Positions 21,492 to 31,376 of a stretch of DNA of 39,314 nt are shown here, one piece after another (within the stretch, counting starts at the first letter, position 1; every line of letters begins with the position of its first letter). The stretch covers positions 1 through 39,314 of the forward strand of contig DAITBA010000026.1 in NCBI GenBank assembly GCA_036824005.1, written 5' to 3'. Source of the DNA: DAITBA01 sp036824005. GTDB taxonomy: Bacteria > Pseudomonadota > Gammaproteobacteria > Burkholderiales > Rhodocyclaceae. The notes beneath the pieces were generated by a model, which saw nothing but the letters and a program-made list of their open reading frames with translations, had not been told where the DNA came from and did not search any database. Made by a program: the position numbers and the translations under genes.

Positions 21492-22811
21492 ATGGCCCTA
21501 CAGCAGATCCTCTTTGCCGGCCTGGACGGCGACCGCGGCTGGCGCATCGGTGAGTACCAGAAGCGCGGCGGCTACGAGGCACTGAAGAAGATCCTCAAAG
21601 AAAAAATCCCGCCCGAGCAGGTCATCGCCGAGGTGAAGAACTCGGCGCTGCGCGGCCGCGGCGGCGCCGGTTTTCCGACGGGGCTGAAGTGGAGCTTCAT
21701 GCCGCAGAAGTATCAGGGCGAGAAGTACGTCGTCTGCAACTCCGACGAAGGCGAGCCAGGCACGTTCAAGGACCGCGACCTGCTGCGCTACAACCCGCAC
21801 AGCGTCATCGAGGGCATGGCCATCGGCGCCTATGCCATGGGCTGCGCGCGCGGCTACAACTACATTCACGGCGAGGTCTGGGATGTCTACGAGCGCTTCG
21901 AGGAAGCGCTGGCCGAGGCGCGTGCCGCCGGCTTCATCGGCCAGGACATCCTCGGCTCGGGCTTCAGCTTCGAGCTGTTCGCCCATCACGGCTACGGCGC
22001 CTACATCTGCGGCGAGGAAACGGGCCTGCTGGAATCCATCGAAGGCAAGAAAGGCCAGCCGCGCTTCAAGCCGCCGTTTCCGGCGAGCTTCGGTCTGTAC
22101 GGCAAGCCGACCACGATCAATAACACCGAGACCTTCGCCGCGGTGCCGTGGATCATCCTCAACGGCGGCGGCAAGTATCTCGAGCTGGGCAAGCCCAACA
22201 ACGGCGGCACGAAGCTGTTTTCCGTCTCGGGGCACGTCAATCGTCCAGGCAACTACGAAGTGCCGATGGGTACGCCCTTTCCGGTGCTGCTGGAGATGGC
22301 CGGCGGCATGCGTGCCGGACGCAAGTTCAAGGCCTGCATTCCCGGCGGCTCCTCGGCGCCCGTTCTGCCCGCCGAGATCATGATGGAATGCACCCTGGAT
22401 TACGACTCCGTCGCCAAGGCGGGTTCCATGCTCGGCTCCGGCGCGGTAATCGTCATGGACGAGACCACCTGCATGGTCAAGGCGCTGGAGCGCCTGTCCT
22501 ATTTCTATCACGAGGAATCCTGCGGCCAGTGCACGCCCTGCCGCGAGGGCACGGGCTGGATGTATCGCATCATCCATCGCATCGAGCACGGCAAGGGTCG
22601 CGCCGAAGACATCGACCTGCTGAACAGCATCACGCCCAATATCATGGGCCGCACCATCTGTGCCCTGGGCGATGCCGCGGCCATGCCGGTGCAGAGCTTC
22701 CTGAAGCATTTCCGCGCCGAATTCGAATATCACATCGAGAACAGGAAGTGCCTCGTGCCGCCGGAGGTGCAGCGGGCGGGCAGTTCCTTCTTCGTCCCAC
22801 AGTCATGCTAG
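21492..22811 (+). CDS. nuoF: NADH-quinone oxidoreductase subunit F
   Basis: This 51-kDa-type subunit takes electrons from NADH through FMN. In the 439 residues are the Gly-rich FMN site GRGGAGFPTGLKW, the NADH/FMN segment CNSDEGEPGTFKDRD, YICGEETGLLESIEG, and the N3 [4Fe-4S] ligands in EESCGQCTPCREG plus the Cys of TICALGD. It starts immediately after nuoE and its last codons overlap the nuoG start by seven bases, indicating coupled translation. Confidence 0.97.
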   Translation: MALQQILFAGLDGDRGWRIGEYQKRGGYEALKKILKEKIPPEQVIAEVKNSALRGRGGAGFPTGLKWSFMPQKYQGEKYVVCNSDEGEPGTFKDRDLLRYNPHSVIEGMAIGAYAMGCARGYNYIHGEVWDVYERFEEALAEARAAGFIGQDILGSGFSFELFAHHGYGAYICGEETGLLESIEGKKGQPRFKPPFPASFGLYGKPTTINNTETFAAVPWIILNGGGKYLELGKPNNGGTKLFSVSGHVNRPGNYEVPMGTPFPVLLEMAGGMRAGRKFKACIPGGSSAPVLPAEIMMECTLDYDSVAKAGSMLGSGAVIVMDETTCMVKALERLSYFYHEESCGQCTPCREGTGWMYRIIHRIEHGKGRAEDIDLLNSITPNIMGRTICALGDAAAMPVQSFLKHFRAEFEYHIENRKCLVPPEVQRAGSSFFVPQSC

Positions 22812-25156
22812 AGATCGAAATCGACGGCAAGCAACTGCAGGTGCCCGAAGGCAGCACCATCATGGATGCTGCGCGCCAGATCGGTGCCTACATCCCGCAC
22901 TTTTGCTACCACAAGAAGCTCTCGATTGCCGCCAACTGCCGCATGTGCCTGGTGCAGGTGGAGAAGGCGCCCAAGCCGCTGCCCGCCTGCGCCACGCCGG
23001 TGACCAACGGCATGAAGGTGCAGACCCATTCGGAGCAGGCGATCAACGCCCAAAAGGGCGTGATGGAGTTCCTGCTCATCAACCATCCGCTCGACTGCCC
23101 GATCTGCGACCAGGGCGGCGAGTGCCAGTTGCAGGATCTGGCCGTCGGCTACGGCAGCGGTTCTTCGCGCTATGTCGAAGAAAAGCGTGTCGTGGTCAAC
23201 AAGAATCTCGGCCCGCTGATCTCCACCGACATGACGCGCTGCATCCACTGCACCCGCTGCGTGCGCTTCGGTCAGGAGATCGCCGGCATCATGGAACTGG
23301 GCATGGCCAACCGCGGCGAGCGCTCCGAAATTCTCGCCTTCGTGGACCGCACGGTCGACTCCGAGCTTTCCGGCAACGTCGTCGATCTGTGCCCGGTCGG
23401 CGCACTCACCTCCAAGCCCTTCCGCTTCTCGGCGCGCACTTGGGAGCTGGCGCGGCGCAAGTCGGTGAGTCCGCACGATGGGCTTGGCGCCAATCTCATC
23501 GTCCAGGTCAAGCACAACAAGGTCATGCGCGTGCTGCCCCTCGAGAATGAGGGCGTGAATGAATGCTGGCTGTCGGACAGGGACCGCTTCTCCTACGAGG
23601 CGCTGAACTCCGACGAGCGCCTGACGCAGCCCATGGTCAAGCGCAACGGCCAATGGCAGGAGACCGACTGGCAGTCGGCCCTGGACGTCGTTGCCAATGG
23701 CTTGAAGTCCATCGTCGACGAACGCGGGCCCCAGGCGCTCGGCGCACTGGCCTCGCCGCACAGCACCCTGGAAGAGCTGTTCCTGCTGCAGAAGCTCACG
23801 CGCGGACTGGGCAGCGGCAACGTGGATCATCGCCTGCGCCAGAGCGATTTCTCCGCCGACGGCAAGCTCGCCGGCGCACCCTGGCTGGGTATGAAGATCG
23901 CCGATCTGAACACCCTCGATCGCCTGCTGGTGGTCGGCAGCTTCCTGCGCAAGGACCATCCGCTCATCGCCCAGCGTCTGCGCCAGGCGGCCAAGCGCGG
24001 CACGCAGGTGAGCATGATCCACGTCGCCGCCGACGACCTTCTGCTGCCGCTGCACGCCCGCGCCGTGGTGCCGCCCAACGCCCTGGTGGACACCCTGGCA
24101 CAGGTCGTGGTGGCGCTGGCCCGGGAGAAGGGCGCGGCGCTGGACGCTGCGCTGCAGGGGGCGCTCGGCCCCGTGAGCGTTTCCCAGGATGCCGAACGCA
24201 TCGCCGCCAGTCTGGCAGGCGCCGGCAACGGCGCAGTGCTGCTCGGCAATCTGGCGCAACAGCACCCGCAGGCGGCGATGCTGCACACCCTGGCGCAGGA
24301 GTTGGCGCGCCTCGCCGGCATCCGCTTCGGTTTCCTCGGCGAGGCGGCCAACAGCGTCGGCGGCTACGTCGCCGGCGCCGTGCCGTTCGCCTCGCCGGCG
24401 GGACTCAACGCCGGGCAAATGCTCGCCGAACCGCGCGACGCCTATCTCGTCCTGCACGCGGAGCCCGAACTCGACTGCGCCGATGGGCGCCAAGCCGCCG
24501 CGGCGCTGGCCGCCGCGAAGCTGGTGGTGGCGCTGACGCCGTTCCGCACGCGTGCCCTGGACTATGCCCATGTGCTGCTGCCGGTCTCGCCGTTCACCGA
24601 GACCTCGGGCACGTTCATCAATTGCGAAGGCCGCATCCAGCCGTTCAACGCCATGGTCAAGGCGCTCGGCGACACGCGGCCGGGATGGAAGGTGCTGCGC
24701 GTGCTGGGCAACCTGCTCGGCCTGTCCGGCTTCGATTACGACAGCTCCGAGGCGGTGCGCCGGGACGTGCTCGGCGAGACGGCCGAATTCGTCGCCAGCA
24801 GCACGAACAATGCGCTCTCGGGCGTCGCCGTCCGGCTCGGCGGCGCGACGGGCGGGCTGCAGCGGGTGGCGGACGTGCCTATCTACTTCGCCGATCCGCT
24901 CGTGCGCCGCGCGCCTTCGCTGCAGAGCACGCGCGACGCGCGACCGCCGACGGCGCGGATGAACGCGGCGACGCTGCAGCGCCTCGCCATCTCCGCCGGT
25001 GATCGGGTGCGGCTGCGCCAGGGCGAAGCCGTGGCCATCCTCGACGCGGCGCTGGACGAGACGCTGGCTGCCGGCTGCGTGCGCGTGGCGGCGGCGCACC
25101 CAACGACGGCCGGGCTCGGCGCCATGCTGGGTGACATCGAAGTGGAGCGTGCCTGA
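22805..25156 (+). CDS. nuoG: NADH-quinone oxidoreductase subunit G
   Basis: This 75-kDa-type subunit carries a chain of iron-sulfur clusters. In the 783 residues are: [2Fe-2S] N1b with C34, C45, C48, C62; the His-Cys3 cluster N5 with H94, C98, C101, C107; and the N4 [4Fe-4S] with C146, C149, C152, C196. A molybdopterin-oxidoreductase-like domain without cofactor follows. The N7 cluster cysteines known in some enterobacterial NuoG are not evident, as usual for betaproteobacteria. I use the ATG at 22805, overlapping nuoF; the longer open frame upstream is a shadow of nuoF. The C-terminal half is Ala-rich and less conserved. Confidence 0.95.
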   Translation: MLEIEIDGKQLQVPEGSTIMDAARQIGAYIPHFCYHKKLSIAANCRMCLVQVEKAPKPLPACATPVTNGMKVQTHSEQAINAQKGVMEFLLINHPLDCPICDQGGECQLQDLAVGYGSGSSRYVEEKRVVVNKNLGPLISTDMTRCIHCTRCVRFGQEIAGIMELGMANRGERSEILAFVDRTVDSELSGNVVDLCPVGALTSKPFRFSARTWELARRKSVSPHDGLGANLIVQVKHNKVMRVLPLENEGVNECWLSDRDRFSYEALNSDERLTQPMVKRNGQWQETDWQSALDVVANGLKSIVDERGPQALGALASPHSTLEELFLLQKLTRGLGSGNVDHRLRQSDFSADGKLAGAPWLGMKIADLNTLDRLLVVGSFLRKDHPLIAQRLRQAAKRGTQVSMIHVAADDLLLPLHARAVVPPNALVDTLAQVVVALAREKGAALDAALQGALGPVSVSQDAERIAASLAGAGNGAVLLGNLAQQHPQAAMLHTLAQELARLAGIRFGFLGEAANSVGGYVAGAVPFASPAGLNAGQMLAEPRDAYLVLHAEPELDCADGRQAAAALAAAKLVVALTPFRTRALDYAHVLLPVSPFTETSGTFINCEGRIQPFNAMVKALGDTRPGWKVLRVLGNLLGLSGFDYDSSEAVRRDVLGETAEFVASSTNNALSGVAVRLGGATGGLQRVADVPIYFADPLVRRAPSLQSTRDARPPTARMNAATLQRLAISAGDRVRLRQGEAVAILDAALDETLAAGCVRVAAAHPTTAGLGAMLGDIEVERA

Positions 25157-26277
25157 TGGAAGAGGCCGTACTGCAATTGTTCCAGTGGGTCTGGGGTCCG
25201 CTGTGGGCGCCGGTGTGGAACGTTTTCGAACCGCTCTGGCCCGCCGCCTGGGCGCTGATCAAGATCGTCGCCATTCTCGCGCCGCTCATGGGCGCGGTGG
25301 CCTATCTGCCGCTTGCCGAGCGCAAGGTCATCGCCTACATGCACGTGCGCATGGGGCCGAACCGCGTCGGCTGGAAAGGTGTGCTGCAGCCTATCGCCGA
25401 TGCGTTGAAGCTCCTGTTCAAAGAAGTCATCGTGCCGAGCGGGGCGAACAAATCCCTGTACATCCTCGGCCCGGTGTTGGCGCTGGCGCCGGCGCTCGCC
25501 GCCTGGGCGGTGATTCCCTTCACCGACACACTGGTGCTGGCCAACATCGACGCCGGCCTGCTCTATGTCATGGCCATTACCTCGATGGGGGTCTATGGCG
25601 TCATCGTCTCCGGCTGGGCGTCGAACTCGAAGTATGCCTTCCTCGGCGCCATGCGCTCGGCGGCGCAGATCGTTTCCTACGAAATCTCCATGGGCTTCGC
25701 TCTGGTGACCGTGTTGATGGTGTCGCAGAGCCTGAACCTGGTGGATATCGTGAACGGCCAGGGCCGCGGCTGGTTCGCCGATCACGGGGTGGGTTTCCTG
25801 TCCTGGAACTGGCTGCCGCTGCTGCCCATGTTCCTCGTCTATTTCATCTCTGGCGTGGCGGAAACGAACCGCTCGCCCTTCGACGTGGTGGAGGGCGAAT
25901 CCGAAATTGTCGCCGGCCACATGGTGGAGTACTCCGGCATGGCCTTCGCCGTGTTCTTCCTGGCCGAGTACGCGAACATGATTCTGGTGTCGGTCATGGC
26001 GGTCACCATGTTCCTCGGCGGCTGGCTGTCGCCATTCGGTCCCGACTGGCTGACGAACGTGCCGCTTCTGGGCGCGGTCTTCGAGGACGGGTTCCACTGG
26101 CTCGCGCTCAAGGTGTCGTTCCTGCTGCTGCTGTTCCTGTGGTTCCGCGCCACCTTTCCGCGCTACCGCTACGACCAGATCATGCGTCTGGGCTGGAAGG
26201 TATTCATTCCGCTGTGCTTCGGCTGGGTCCTCGTCGTCGGCGTCTGGATGCTGACGCCGCTGTCGCTCTGGAAATGA
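25156..26277 (+). CDS. nuoH: NADH-quinone oxidoreductase subunit H
   Basis: This membrane subunit forms the quinone-access tunnel at the arm junction. The 373 residues have eight or nine membrane helices. Conserved loops are PLAERKVIAYMHVRMGPNR and VAETNRSPFDVVEGESEIV with the acidic residues of the proton path. An N-terminal Trp-rich helix (FQWVWGPLWAPVWNVFEPLW) extends the usual start. The ATG overlaps the nuoG stop by one base (TGATG). Confidence 0.96.
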   Translation: MEEAVLQLFQWVWGPLWAPVWNVFEPLWPAAWALIKIVAILAPLMGAVAYLPLAERKVIAYMHVRMGPNRVGWKGVLQPIADALKLLFKEVIVPSGANKSLYILGPVLALAPALAAWAVIPFTDTLVLANIDAGLLYVMAITSMGVYGVIVSGWASNSKYAFLGAMRSAAQIVSYEISMGFALVTVLMVSQSLNLVDIVNGQGRGWFADHGVGFLSWNWLPLLPMFLVYFISGVAETNRSPFDVVEGESEIVAGHMVEYSGMAFAVFFLAEYANMILVSVMAVTMFLGGWLSPFGPDWLTNVPLLGAVFEDGFHWLALKVSFLLLLFLWFRATFPRYRYDQIMRLGWKVFIPLCFGWVLVVGVWMLTPLSLWK

Positions 26278-26285
26278 GGTAAGTC

Positions 26286-26774
26286 ATGGGTGCGATGAAA
26301 GAGCTGTTCGGCAGCCTGCTCCTGAAGGAGATGCTCAAGGGCATGGCCGTGACCGGACGTTACCTGTTCGCGCGCAAGATCACGATCCAGTTCCCCGAGG
26401 AGAAGACGCCCCAGAGCAACCGCTTCCGCGGGCTGCATGCGTTGCGCCGCTATCCCAACGGCGAGGAGCGCTGCATCGCCTGCAAGCTGTGCGAGGCGGT
26501 TTGCCCGGCGATGGCCATCACCATCGAAAGCGACCAGCGCGCCGACGGCTCGCGGCGCACCACGCGCTATGACATCGACCTGACCAAGTGCATTTTCTGC
26601 GGCTTCTGCGAGGAGGCCTGTCCGGTGGACGCCATCGTCGAGACGCGCATCCTCGAATACCACGGGGAGAAGCGCGGCGACCTGTACTACACCAAGCAGA
26701 TGCTGTTGGCGGTGGGCGATCGCTACGAAGAGCAGATCGCGAAGGATCGCGAGCAGGACGCCAAATTCAGGTGA
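26286..26774 (+). CDS. nuoI: NADH-quinone oxidoreductase subunit I
   Basis: This 162-residue subunit carries two [4Fe-4S] clusters, N6a and N6b, which pass electrons towards N2 in NuoB. The ligands are C63/C66/C69 with C73 (CIACKLCEAVCP) and C102/C105/C108 with C112 (CIFCGFCEEACP). An amphipathic N-terminal helix anchors it to the membrane arm. It follows nuoH by eight bases and precedes nuoJ by four. Confidence 0.97.
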   Translation: MGAMKELFGSLLLKEMLKGMAVTGRYLFARKITIQFPEEKTPQSNRFRGLHALRRYPNGEERCIACKLCEAVCPAMAITIESDQRADGSRRTTRYDIDLTKCIFCGFCEEACPVDAIVETRILEYHGEKRGDLYYTKQMLLAVGDRYEEQIAKDREQDAKFR

Positions 26775-26778
26775 GGCC

Positions 26779-27381
26779 ATGGACTTCACGACATTCATTT
26801 TCTATTTCCTCTCGGCGATCCTGGTGTTCGCCGCACTGCGCGTGATCACGGCACGCAATCCGGTGCACGGTGCGCTGTTCCTCGTGCTGGCCTTCTTCAC
26901 CGCCGGCGGCATCTGGGTGCTGCTGCGGGCCGAGTTTCTCGCCATCCTGCTGGTGCTGGTCTATATCGGCGCCGTCATGGTGCTGTTCCTGTTCGTCGTC
27001 ATGATGCTGGACATCAATCTGGAACGCCTGCGGCAGGGCTTCTGGAGCTACCTGCCGGTGGGGGCGACGATCGGCATCCTGATGGTGGCGGAGATGATCG
27101 TCATCGTCGGCGGCCGCTACTTCGGCGCCGAAGTCATGCCGGCGCCCGCCGCGCCCGGCGAGGGCTACAGCAACACCAAAGAGCTGGGCCGGCTGATCTA
27201 CACCGAGTACGCCTATCCGTTCGAACTCGCCTCCGTCATCCTGCTCGTGGCCATCATCGCCGCCATCGCGCTGACCATGCGCAGGCGCAAGGACATCAAG
27301 TACACCAATCCGGCGCAGCAGGTGGCGGTCAAGCGCAACGACCGGGTGCGGCTGGTGTCCATGCCGGCGGAGAAGGAATAG
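26779..27381 (+). CDS. nuoJ: NADH-quinone oxidoreductase subunit J
   Basis: This 200-residue membrane subunit has five predicted helices. Family signature parts are ARNPVHGALFLVLAFF, LLRAEFLAILLVLVYIGAVM with the pi-bulge region, and VLFLFVVMMLDIN. The cytoplasmic tail after residue 165 is Arg/Lys-rich (RRRKDIKYTNPAQQ). It lies between nuoI and nuoK; the 47-base gap before nuoK holds the nuoK ribosome site (CAGGGAG). Confidence 0.95.
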   Translation: MDFTTFIFYFLSAILVFAALRVITARNPVHGALFLVLAFFTAGGIWVLLRAEFLAILLVLVYIGAVMVLFLFVVMMLDINLERLRQGFWSYLPVGATIGILMVAEMIVIVGGRYFGAEVMPAPAAPGEGYSNTKELGRLIYTEYAYPFELASVILLVAIIAAIALTMRRRKDIKYTNPAQQVAVKRNDRVRLVSMPAEKE

Positions 27382-27428
27382 GCCGGCACGCGCGGGCGGG
27401 CGGAACAACAACGAGCCAGGGAGAATCA

Positions 27429-27740
27429 ATGCTGTCGCTGTCGCTTTCCCACTACCTTATCCTGGGCGCGATCCTTTTCGCGATCAGCGTCGTCGGCATT
27501 TTTCTCAATCGCAAGAACCTGATCGTGCTGCTGATGGCGATCGAGCTGATGCTGCTCGCCGTCAACATGAACTTCATCGCCTTCTCGCAGTATATGGGCG
27601 ACGTGGCCGGGCAGATCTTCGTCTTCTTCATCCTCACCGTCGCCGCGGCGGAGTCGGCCATCGGACTGGCGATTCTGGTGGTGCTGTTCCGCAACCTCAA
27701 CACCATCCACGTGGACGATCTGGACAGCCTGAAGGGATAG
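27429..27740 (+). CDS. nuoK: NADH-quinone oxidoreductase subunit K
   Basis: This small 103-residue membrane subunit of the proton-pumping arm has three helices. It holds the two conserved membrane glutamates: E39 in LMAIELMLLAVNMNF and E75 in TVAAAESAIGLAI. Length and sequence are typical. CAGGGAGAATCA precedes the ATG. It is followed 10 bases later by nuoL. Confidence 0.96.
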   Translation: MLSLSLSHYLILGAILFAISVVGIFLNRKNLIVLLMAIELMLLAVNMNFIAFSQYMGDVAGQIFVFFILTVAAAESAIGLAILVVLFRNLNTIHVDDLDSLKG

Positions 27741-27750
27741 GACCGCAGCG

Positions 27751-29745
27751 ATGGACATGAAGACCCTTTACCTGATCGTGCCCCTGGCGCCGCTCGCCGG
27801 CGCCATCATCGCCGGGCTGTTCTGCCGCGTGATCGAGCGCTGGGTGGCGCATACCGTGACCATCCTCGGCGTCGCCGTTTCCTTCGTCGCCTCGGTGCTC
27901 ATCTTTCAGGACGTGCTGGCGGGCAATACCTACAACGGCCCCGTCTACACCTGGCTTGCCAGTGGCGATCTGAAGATGGAGATCGGCTTCCTCATCGACC
28001 GGCTCACGGTGACGATGATGCTCGTGGTCACCTTCGTCTCGCTCATGGTGCACATCTACACCATCGGCTACATGGCGGACGATCCCGGATACAACCGATT
28101 CTTCAGTTACATCGCCTTGTTTACTTTCTCCATGCTGATGCTGGTGATGGCGAACAACTTCCTCCAGCTCTTCTTCGGCTGGGAGGCGGTGGGTCTGGTG
28201 TCCTATCTGCTCATCGGCTTCTGGTACACGCGCCCGACGGCCGTCTACGCCAACCTCAAGGCCTTCCTGGCGAACCGCGTCGGCGACTTCGGCTTCCTGC
28301 TCGGCATCGGCCTCATCGCCGCCTATTGCGGCTCGCTCGACTACGCCCAGGTGTTCGGCAAGGGCAGGGAACTGGCAGGGATCACGGTCGAGCTGCTGCC
28401 GGGCTCGCCCTGGATGCTGATCACCGTCATCTGCATCTGCCTGTTCGTCGGCGCCATGGGCAAGTCGGCGCAGGTACCCCTGCATGTCTGGCTGCCCGAT
28501 TCCATGGAAGGCCCGACACCGATTTCCGCCCTGATCCACGCCGCGACCATGGTCACCGCCGGCATATTCATGGTGGCGCGCATGTCGCCGCTGTTCGAAC
28601 TGTCCGAGACGGCGCTCTCCGTCGTGCTCGTCATCGGCGCCATCACCGCGCTGTTCATGGGCTTCCTCGGCATCGTCCAGAACGACATCAAGCGCGTGGT
28701 CGCCTATTCGACCCTGTCCCAGCTCGGCTACATGACCGTGGCGCTGGGCGTGTCGGCCTACTCGGTGGCCATCTTCCACCTCATGACGCATGCCTTCTTC
28801 AAGGCACTGCTGTTCCTGGGCGCCGGTTCGGTCATCATCGGCATGCACCACCAGCAGGACATGCGCTACATGGGCGGGCTGCGCAAGTACATGCCGATCA
28901 CCTGGATCACGTCGCTGGTCGGTTCGCTGGCGCTAATCGGCTTCCCGTTCCTGTCGGGCTTCTACTCCAAGGACAGCATCATCGAGGCGGTGCATTACTC
29001 GCACATCCCGGGCAGCGGCTTCGCCTACTTCGCCGTAGTCGCGGGCGTGTTCGTCACCGCCTTCTATTCCTTCCGCATGTACTTCATGGTCTTCCACGGC
29101 AAGGAGCGCTTCCACGAGCAGCCCCACGATGCCCACGGCCACGACGATCATGGCCACGGCCACCACGGCACGCCCCACGAGACGCCCTGGGTGGTCTGGC
29201 TGCCGCTGGTGCTGCTGGCGATTCCGTCGGTCGCCGTCGGCTTCTACACGATCCAGCCGATGCTGTTCGGCGAGTGGTTCGGCAGCAGCATCGTCGTCGG
29301 AGAAAATCACCACGCCATGGCCGAGATGGCCAAGGAATTTCACGGCCCCATCGCCATGGCCATGCACGGCCTGACCAGCCTGCCCTTCGCCCTGGCGATG
29401 GCGGGCGTGGTGCTGGCCTGGATTTTCTATCTGGTCAAGCCGAACCTGCCGGGCATGGTGGCCGGTGCCCTGAAGCCGATCTACGTGCTGCTCGAAAACA
29501 AGTACTACTTCGACAAGTTCAACGACTGGTTCTTCGCCGGCGGCGCGCGCCTGATCGGCCGCGGCCTGTGGCGCGGTGGCGATGCCGCCATCATCGACGG
29601 ACTGCTCGTCAACGGCTCGGCGCGTGTCGTCGGCTGGTTCGCCAGGCTGTCGCGGCTGGTCCAGTCCGGCTACATCTATCAGTACGCGTTCAGCATGATC
29701 ATCGGTGTGTTCGTTCTGCTCACGATCTGGCTCAACCGGAGCTGA
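27751..29745 (+). CDS. nuoL: NADH-quinone oxidoreductase subunit L
   Basis: This is the distal antiporter-like subunit of complex I. The 664 residues form about 16 membrane helices, including the C-terminal lateral helix and anchor. Key residues lie in FFGWEAVGLVSYLLIGFW (Glu), MGKSAQVPLHVWLPDSMEGP (Lys) and LIHAATMVTAGIFMVAR. A His-rich loop, about residues 455-480 (29113-29185), carries HDAHGHDDHGHGHHG; similar loops are common in betaproteobacterial NuoL and may bind metal. The reading frame is intact throughout. Confidence 0.96.
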   Translation: MDMKTLYLIVPLAPLAGAIIAGLFCRVIERWVAHTVTILGVAVSFVASVLIFQDVLAGNTYNGPVYTWLASGDLKMEIGFLIDRLTVTMMLVVTFVSLMVHIYTIGYMADDPGYNRFFSYIALFTFSMLMLVMANNFLQLFFGWEAVGLVSYLLIGFWYTRPTAVYANLKAFLANRVGDFGFLLGIGLIAAYCGSLDYAQVFGKGRELAGITVELLPGSPWMLITVICICLFVGAMGKSAQVPLHVWLPDSMEGPTPISALIHAATMVTAGIFMVARMSPLFELSETALSVVLVIGAITALFMGFLGIVQNDIKRVVAYSTLSQLGYMTVALGVSAYSVAIFHLMTHAFFKALLFLGAGSVIIGMHHQQDMRYMGGLRKYMPITWITSLVGSLALIGFPFLSGFYSKDSIIEAVHYSHIPGSGFAYFAVVAGVFVTAFYSFRMYFMVFHGKERFHEQPHDAHGHDDHGHGHHGTPHETPWVVWLPLVLLAIPSVAVGFYTIQPMLFGEWFGSSIVVGENHHAMAEMAKEFHGPIAMAMHGLTSLPFALAMAGVVLAWIFYLVKPNLPGMVAGALKPIYVLLENKYYFDKFNDWFFAGGARLIGRGLWRGGDAAIIDGLLVNGSARVVGWFARLSRLVQSGYIYQYAFSMIIGVFVLLTIWLNRS

Positions 29746-29782
29746 GAGCTTGCTCTGACACGAATAACCAACGGAAATCGAG

Positions 29783-31267
29783 ATGAACGAAACAGCTCCT
29801 CTGCTCAGCCTCGCGATCTGGGTGCCCATTGTCGGCGGCCTGCTGGTGCTATCCACCGGCTCCGACCGTAATGCCGGACAGGCGCGCCTGCTGGCGCTGA
29901 TCGCCTCCGCGCTCGGCTTCGCCGTCACCATCCCGCTGTACAAAGGCTTCGACGTCGCCACCAGCGCCATGCAGTTCGTCGAGCTGGTGCCATGGATTCC
30001 GCGCTTCAACGTCAACTACCACCTCGGCGTGGACGGCATCTCGGTGCTGTTCATCCTGCTCAACAGCTTCATGACCGTGCTGGTGGTGATCGCCGGCTGG
30101 CAGGTGATCCAGGAGAAGGTCGCCCAGTACATGGCGGCGTTCCTGATCATGTCCGGCTTCATCAACGGCGTGTTCGCGGCGCTCGACGCGGTGCTGTTCT
30201 ACGTCTTCTTCGAGTCGTCGCTGATTCCGCTGTATATCGTCGTCGGCGTCTGGGGCGGGCCGAACCGCATCTACGCGGCGATCAAGTTCTTTCTCTACAC
30301 GCTGCTCGGCTCGCTGCTGATGCTGATCGCGCTGCTCTACCTGTTCATGGAATCGAGCGGCAGCTTCAACATTCTCGACTGGCATACGCTGAAGATCGGC
30401 ATGCAGGCGCAGACGCTGCTGTTCCTCGCTTTCTTCGCCGCCTTCTCGGTCAAGGTGCCGATGTGGCCGGTGCACACCTGGCTGCCGGATGCGCACACCG
30501 AGGCACCCACCGGCGGCTCGGTGATCCTCGCCGCCATCACCCTGAAGCTGGGGGCGTACGGTTTCCTGCGCTTCTCCATGCCCATCGCGCCGGATGCCAG
30601 CCATGCGCTGGCGCCGATGATGATCGGGCTGTCGCTGATCGCCGTGGTCTACATCGGCCTGGTGGCGCTGGTGCAGACGGACATGAAGCGGCTGATCGCC
30701 TATTCTTCCGTGTCGCACATGGGCTTCGTGACGCTGGGCTTCTTCATCTTCAACCAGCTCGGCGTCGAGGGCGCGCTGGTGCAGATGATCTCCCACGGCT
30801 TTGTCTCCGGCGCGCTGTTCCTTTGCGTCGGCGTCATGTACGACCGCATGCACACGCGCGTCATCGCCGACTACGGCGGCGTGGTGAACACCATGCCCAA
30901 GTTCGCCGCCCTGTTCATGCTGTTCGCCATGGCCAATTCGGGCCTGCCGGCCACCAGCGGCTTCGTCGGCGAATTCATGGTGGCGCTGGGCGCGATCAAG
31001 TTCAACTTCTGGGTCGGCTTTGCCGCGGCGACGACACTGGTGCTCGGCGCCGCCTACACGCTGTGGATGTACAAGCGGGTCATCTTCGGCGCGGTTGCCA
31101 ACGATCACGTCGCCAAGCTCGAAGACATCTCGGGCCGCGAGTTTTTCTTCCTCGCGCTGCTGGCGATCTGCGTGCTCGGCATGGGCATCTACCCGTTCCC
31201 GTTCACCGAGGTGATGCACGCGTCGGTGAGCGATCTGCTCAAGCATCTGGCGACAAGCAAGTTGTAG
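29783..31267 (+). CDS. nuoM: NADH-quinone oxidoreductase subunit M
   Basis: This is the middle antiporter-like subunit, 494 residues and about 14 helices. Conserved proton-path segments are VLFYVFFESSLIPLYIVVG (Glu), FSVKVPMWPVHTWLPDAHTE (Lys) and GSVILAAITLKLGAYGFLRF. YSSVSHMGFVTLGFF matches the second half. It follows nuoL by 37 bases. The 109-base gap to nuoN is the longest in the operon; it holds only short open frames with no family likeness. Confidence 0.96.
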   Translation: MNETAPLLSLAIWVPIVGGLLVLSTGSDRNAGQARLLALIASALGFAVTIPLYKGFDVATSAMQFVELVPWIPRFNVNYHLGVDGISVLFILLNSFMTVLVVIAGWQVIQEKVAQYMAAFLIMSGFINGVFAALDAVLFYVFFESSLIPLYIVVGVWGGPNRIYAAIKFFLYTLLGSLLMLIALLYLFMESSGSFNILDWHTLKIGMQAQTLLFLAFFAAFSVKVPMWPVHTWLPDAHTEAPTGGSVILAAITLKLGAYGFLRFSMPIAPDASHALAPMMIGLSLIAVVYIGLVALVQTDMKRLIAYSSVSHMGFVTLGFFIFNQLGVEGALVQMISHGFVSGALFLCVGVMYDRMHTRVIADYGGVVNTMPKFAALFMLFAMANSGLPATSGFVGEFMVALGAIKFNFWVGFAAATTLVLGAAYTLWMYKRVIFGAVANDHVAKLEDISGREFFFLALLAICVLGMGIYPFPFTEVMHASVSDLLKHLATSKL

Positions 31268-31376
31268 GGGATGTCATTGCCATGGCCGTCTTCAGCCGCC
31301 GCCAAAACATGATTCCCCTCTCCGTCATCGGAGCAGGGGCCGCGCCTGACCGCGGCGCGATTGCACGGGACCGGAC

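Noticed and set aside
31268..31376. Small gene between nuoM and nuoN
   Set aside because: Only short frames without a motif or a supported start were seen; treated as a long operon gap.
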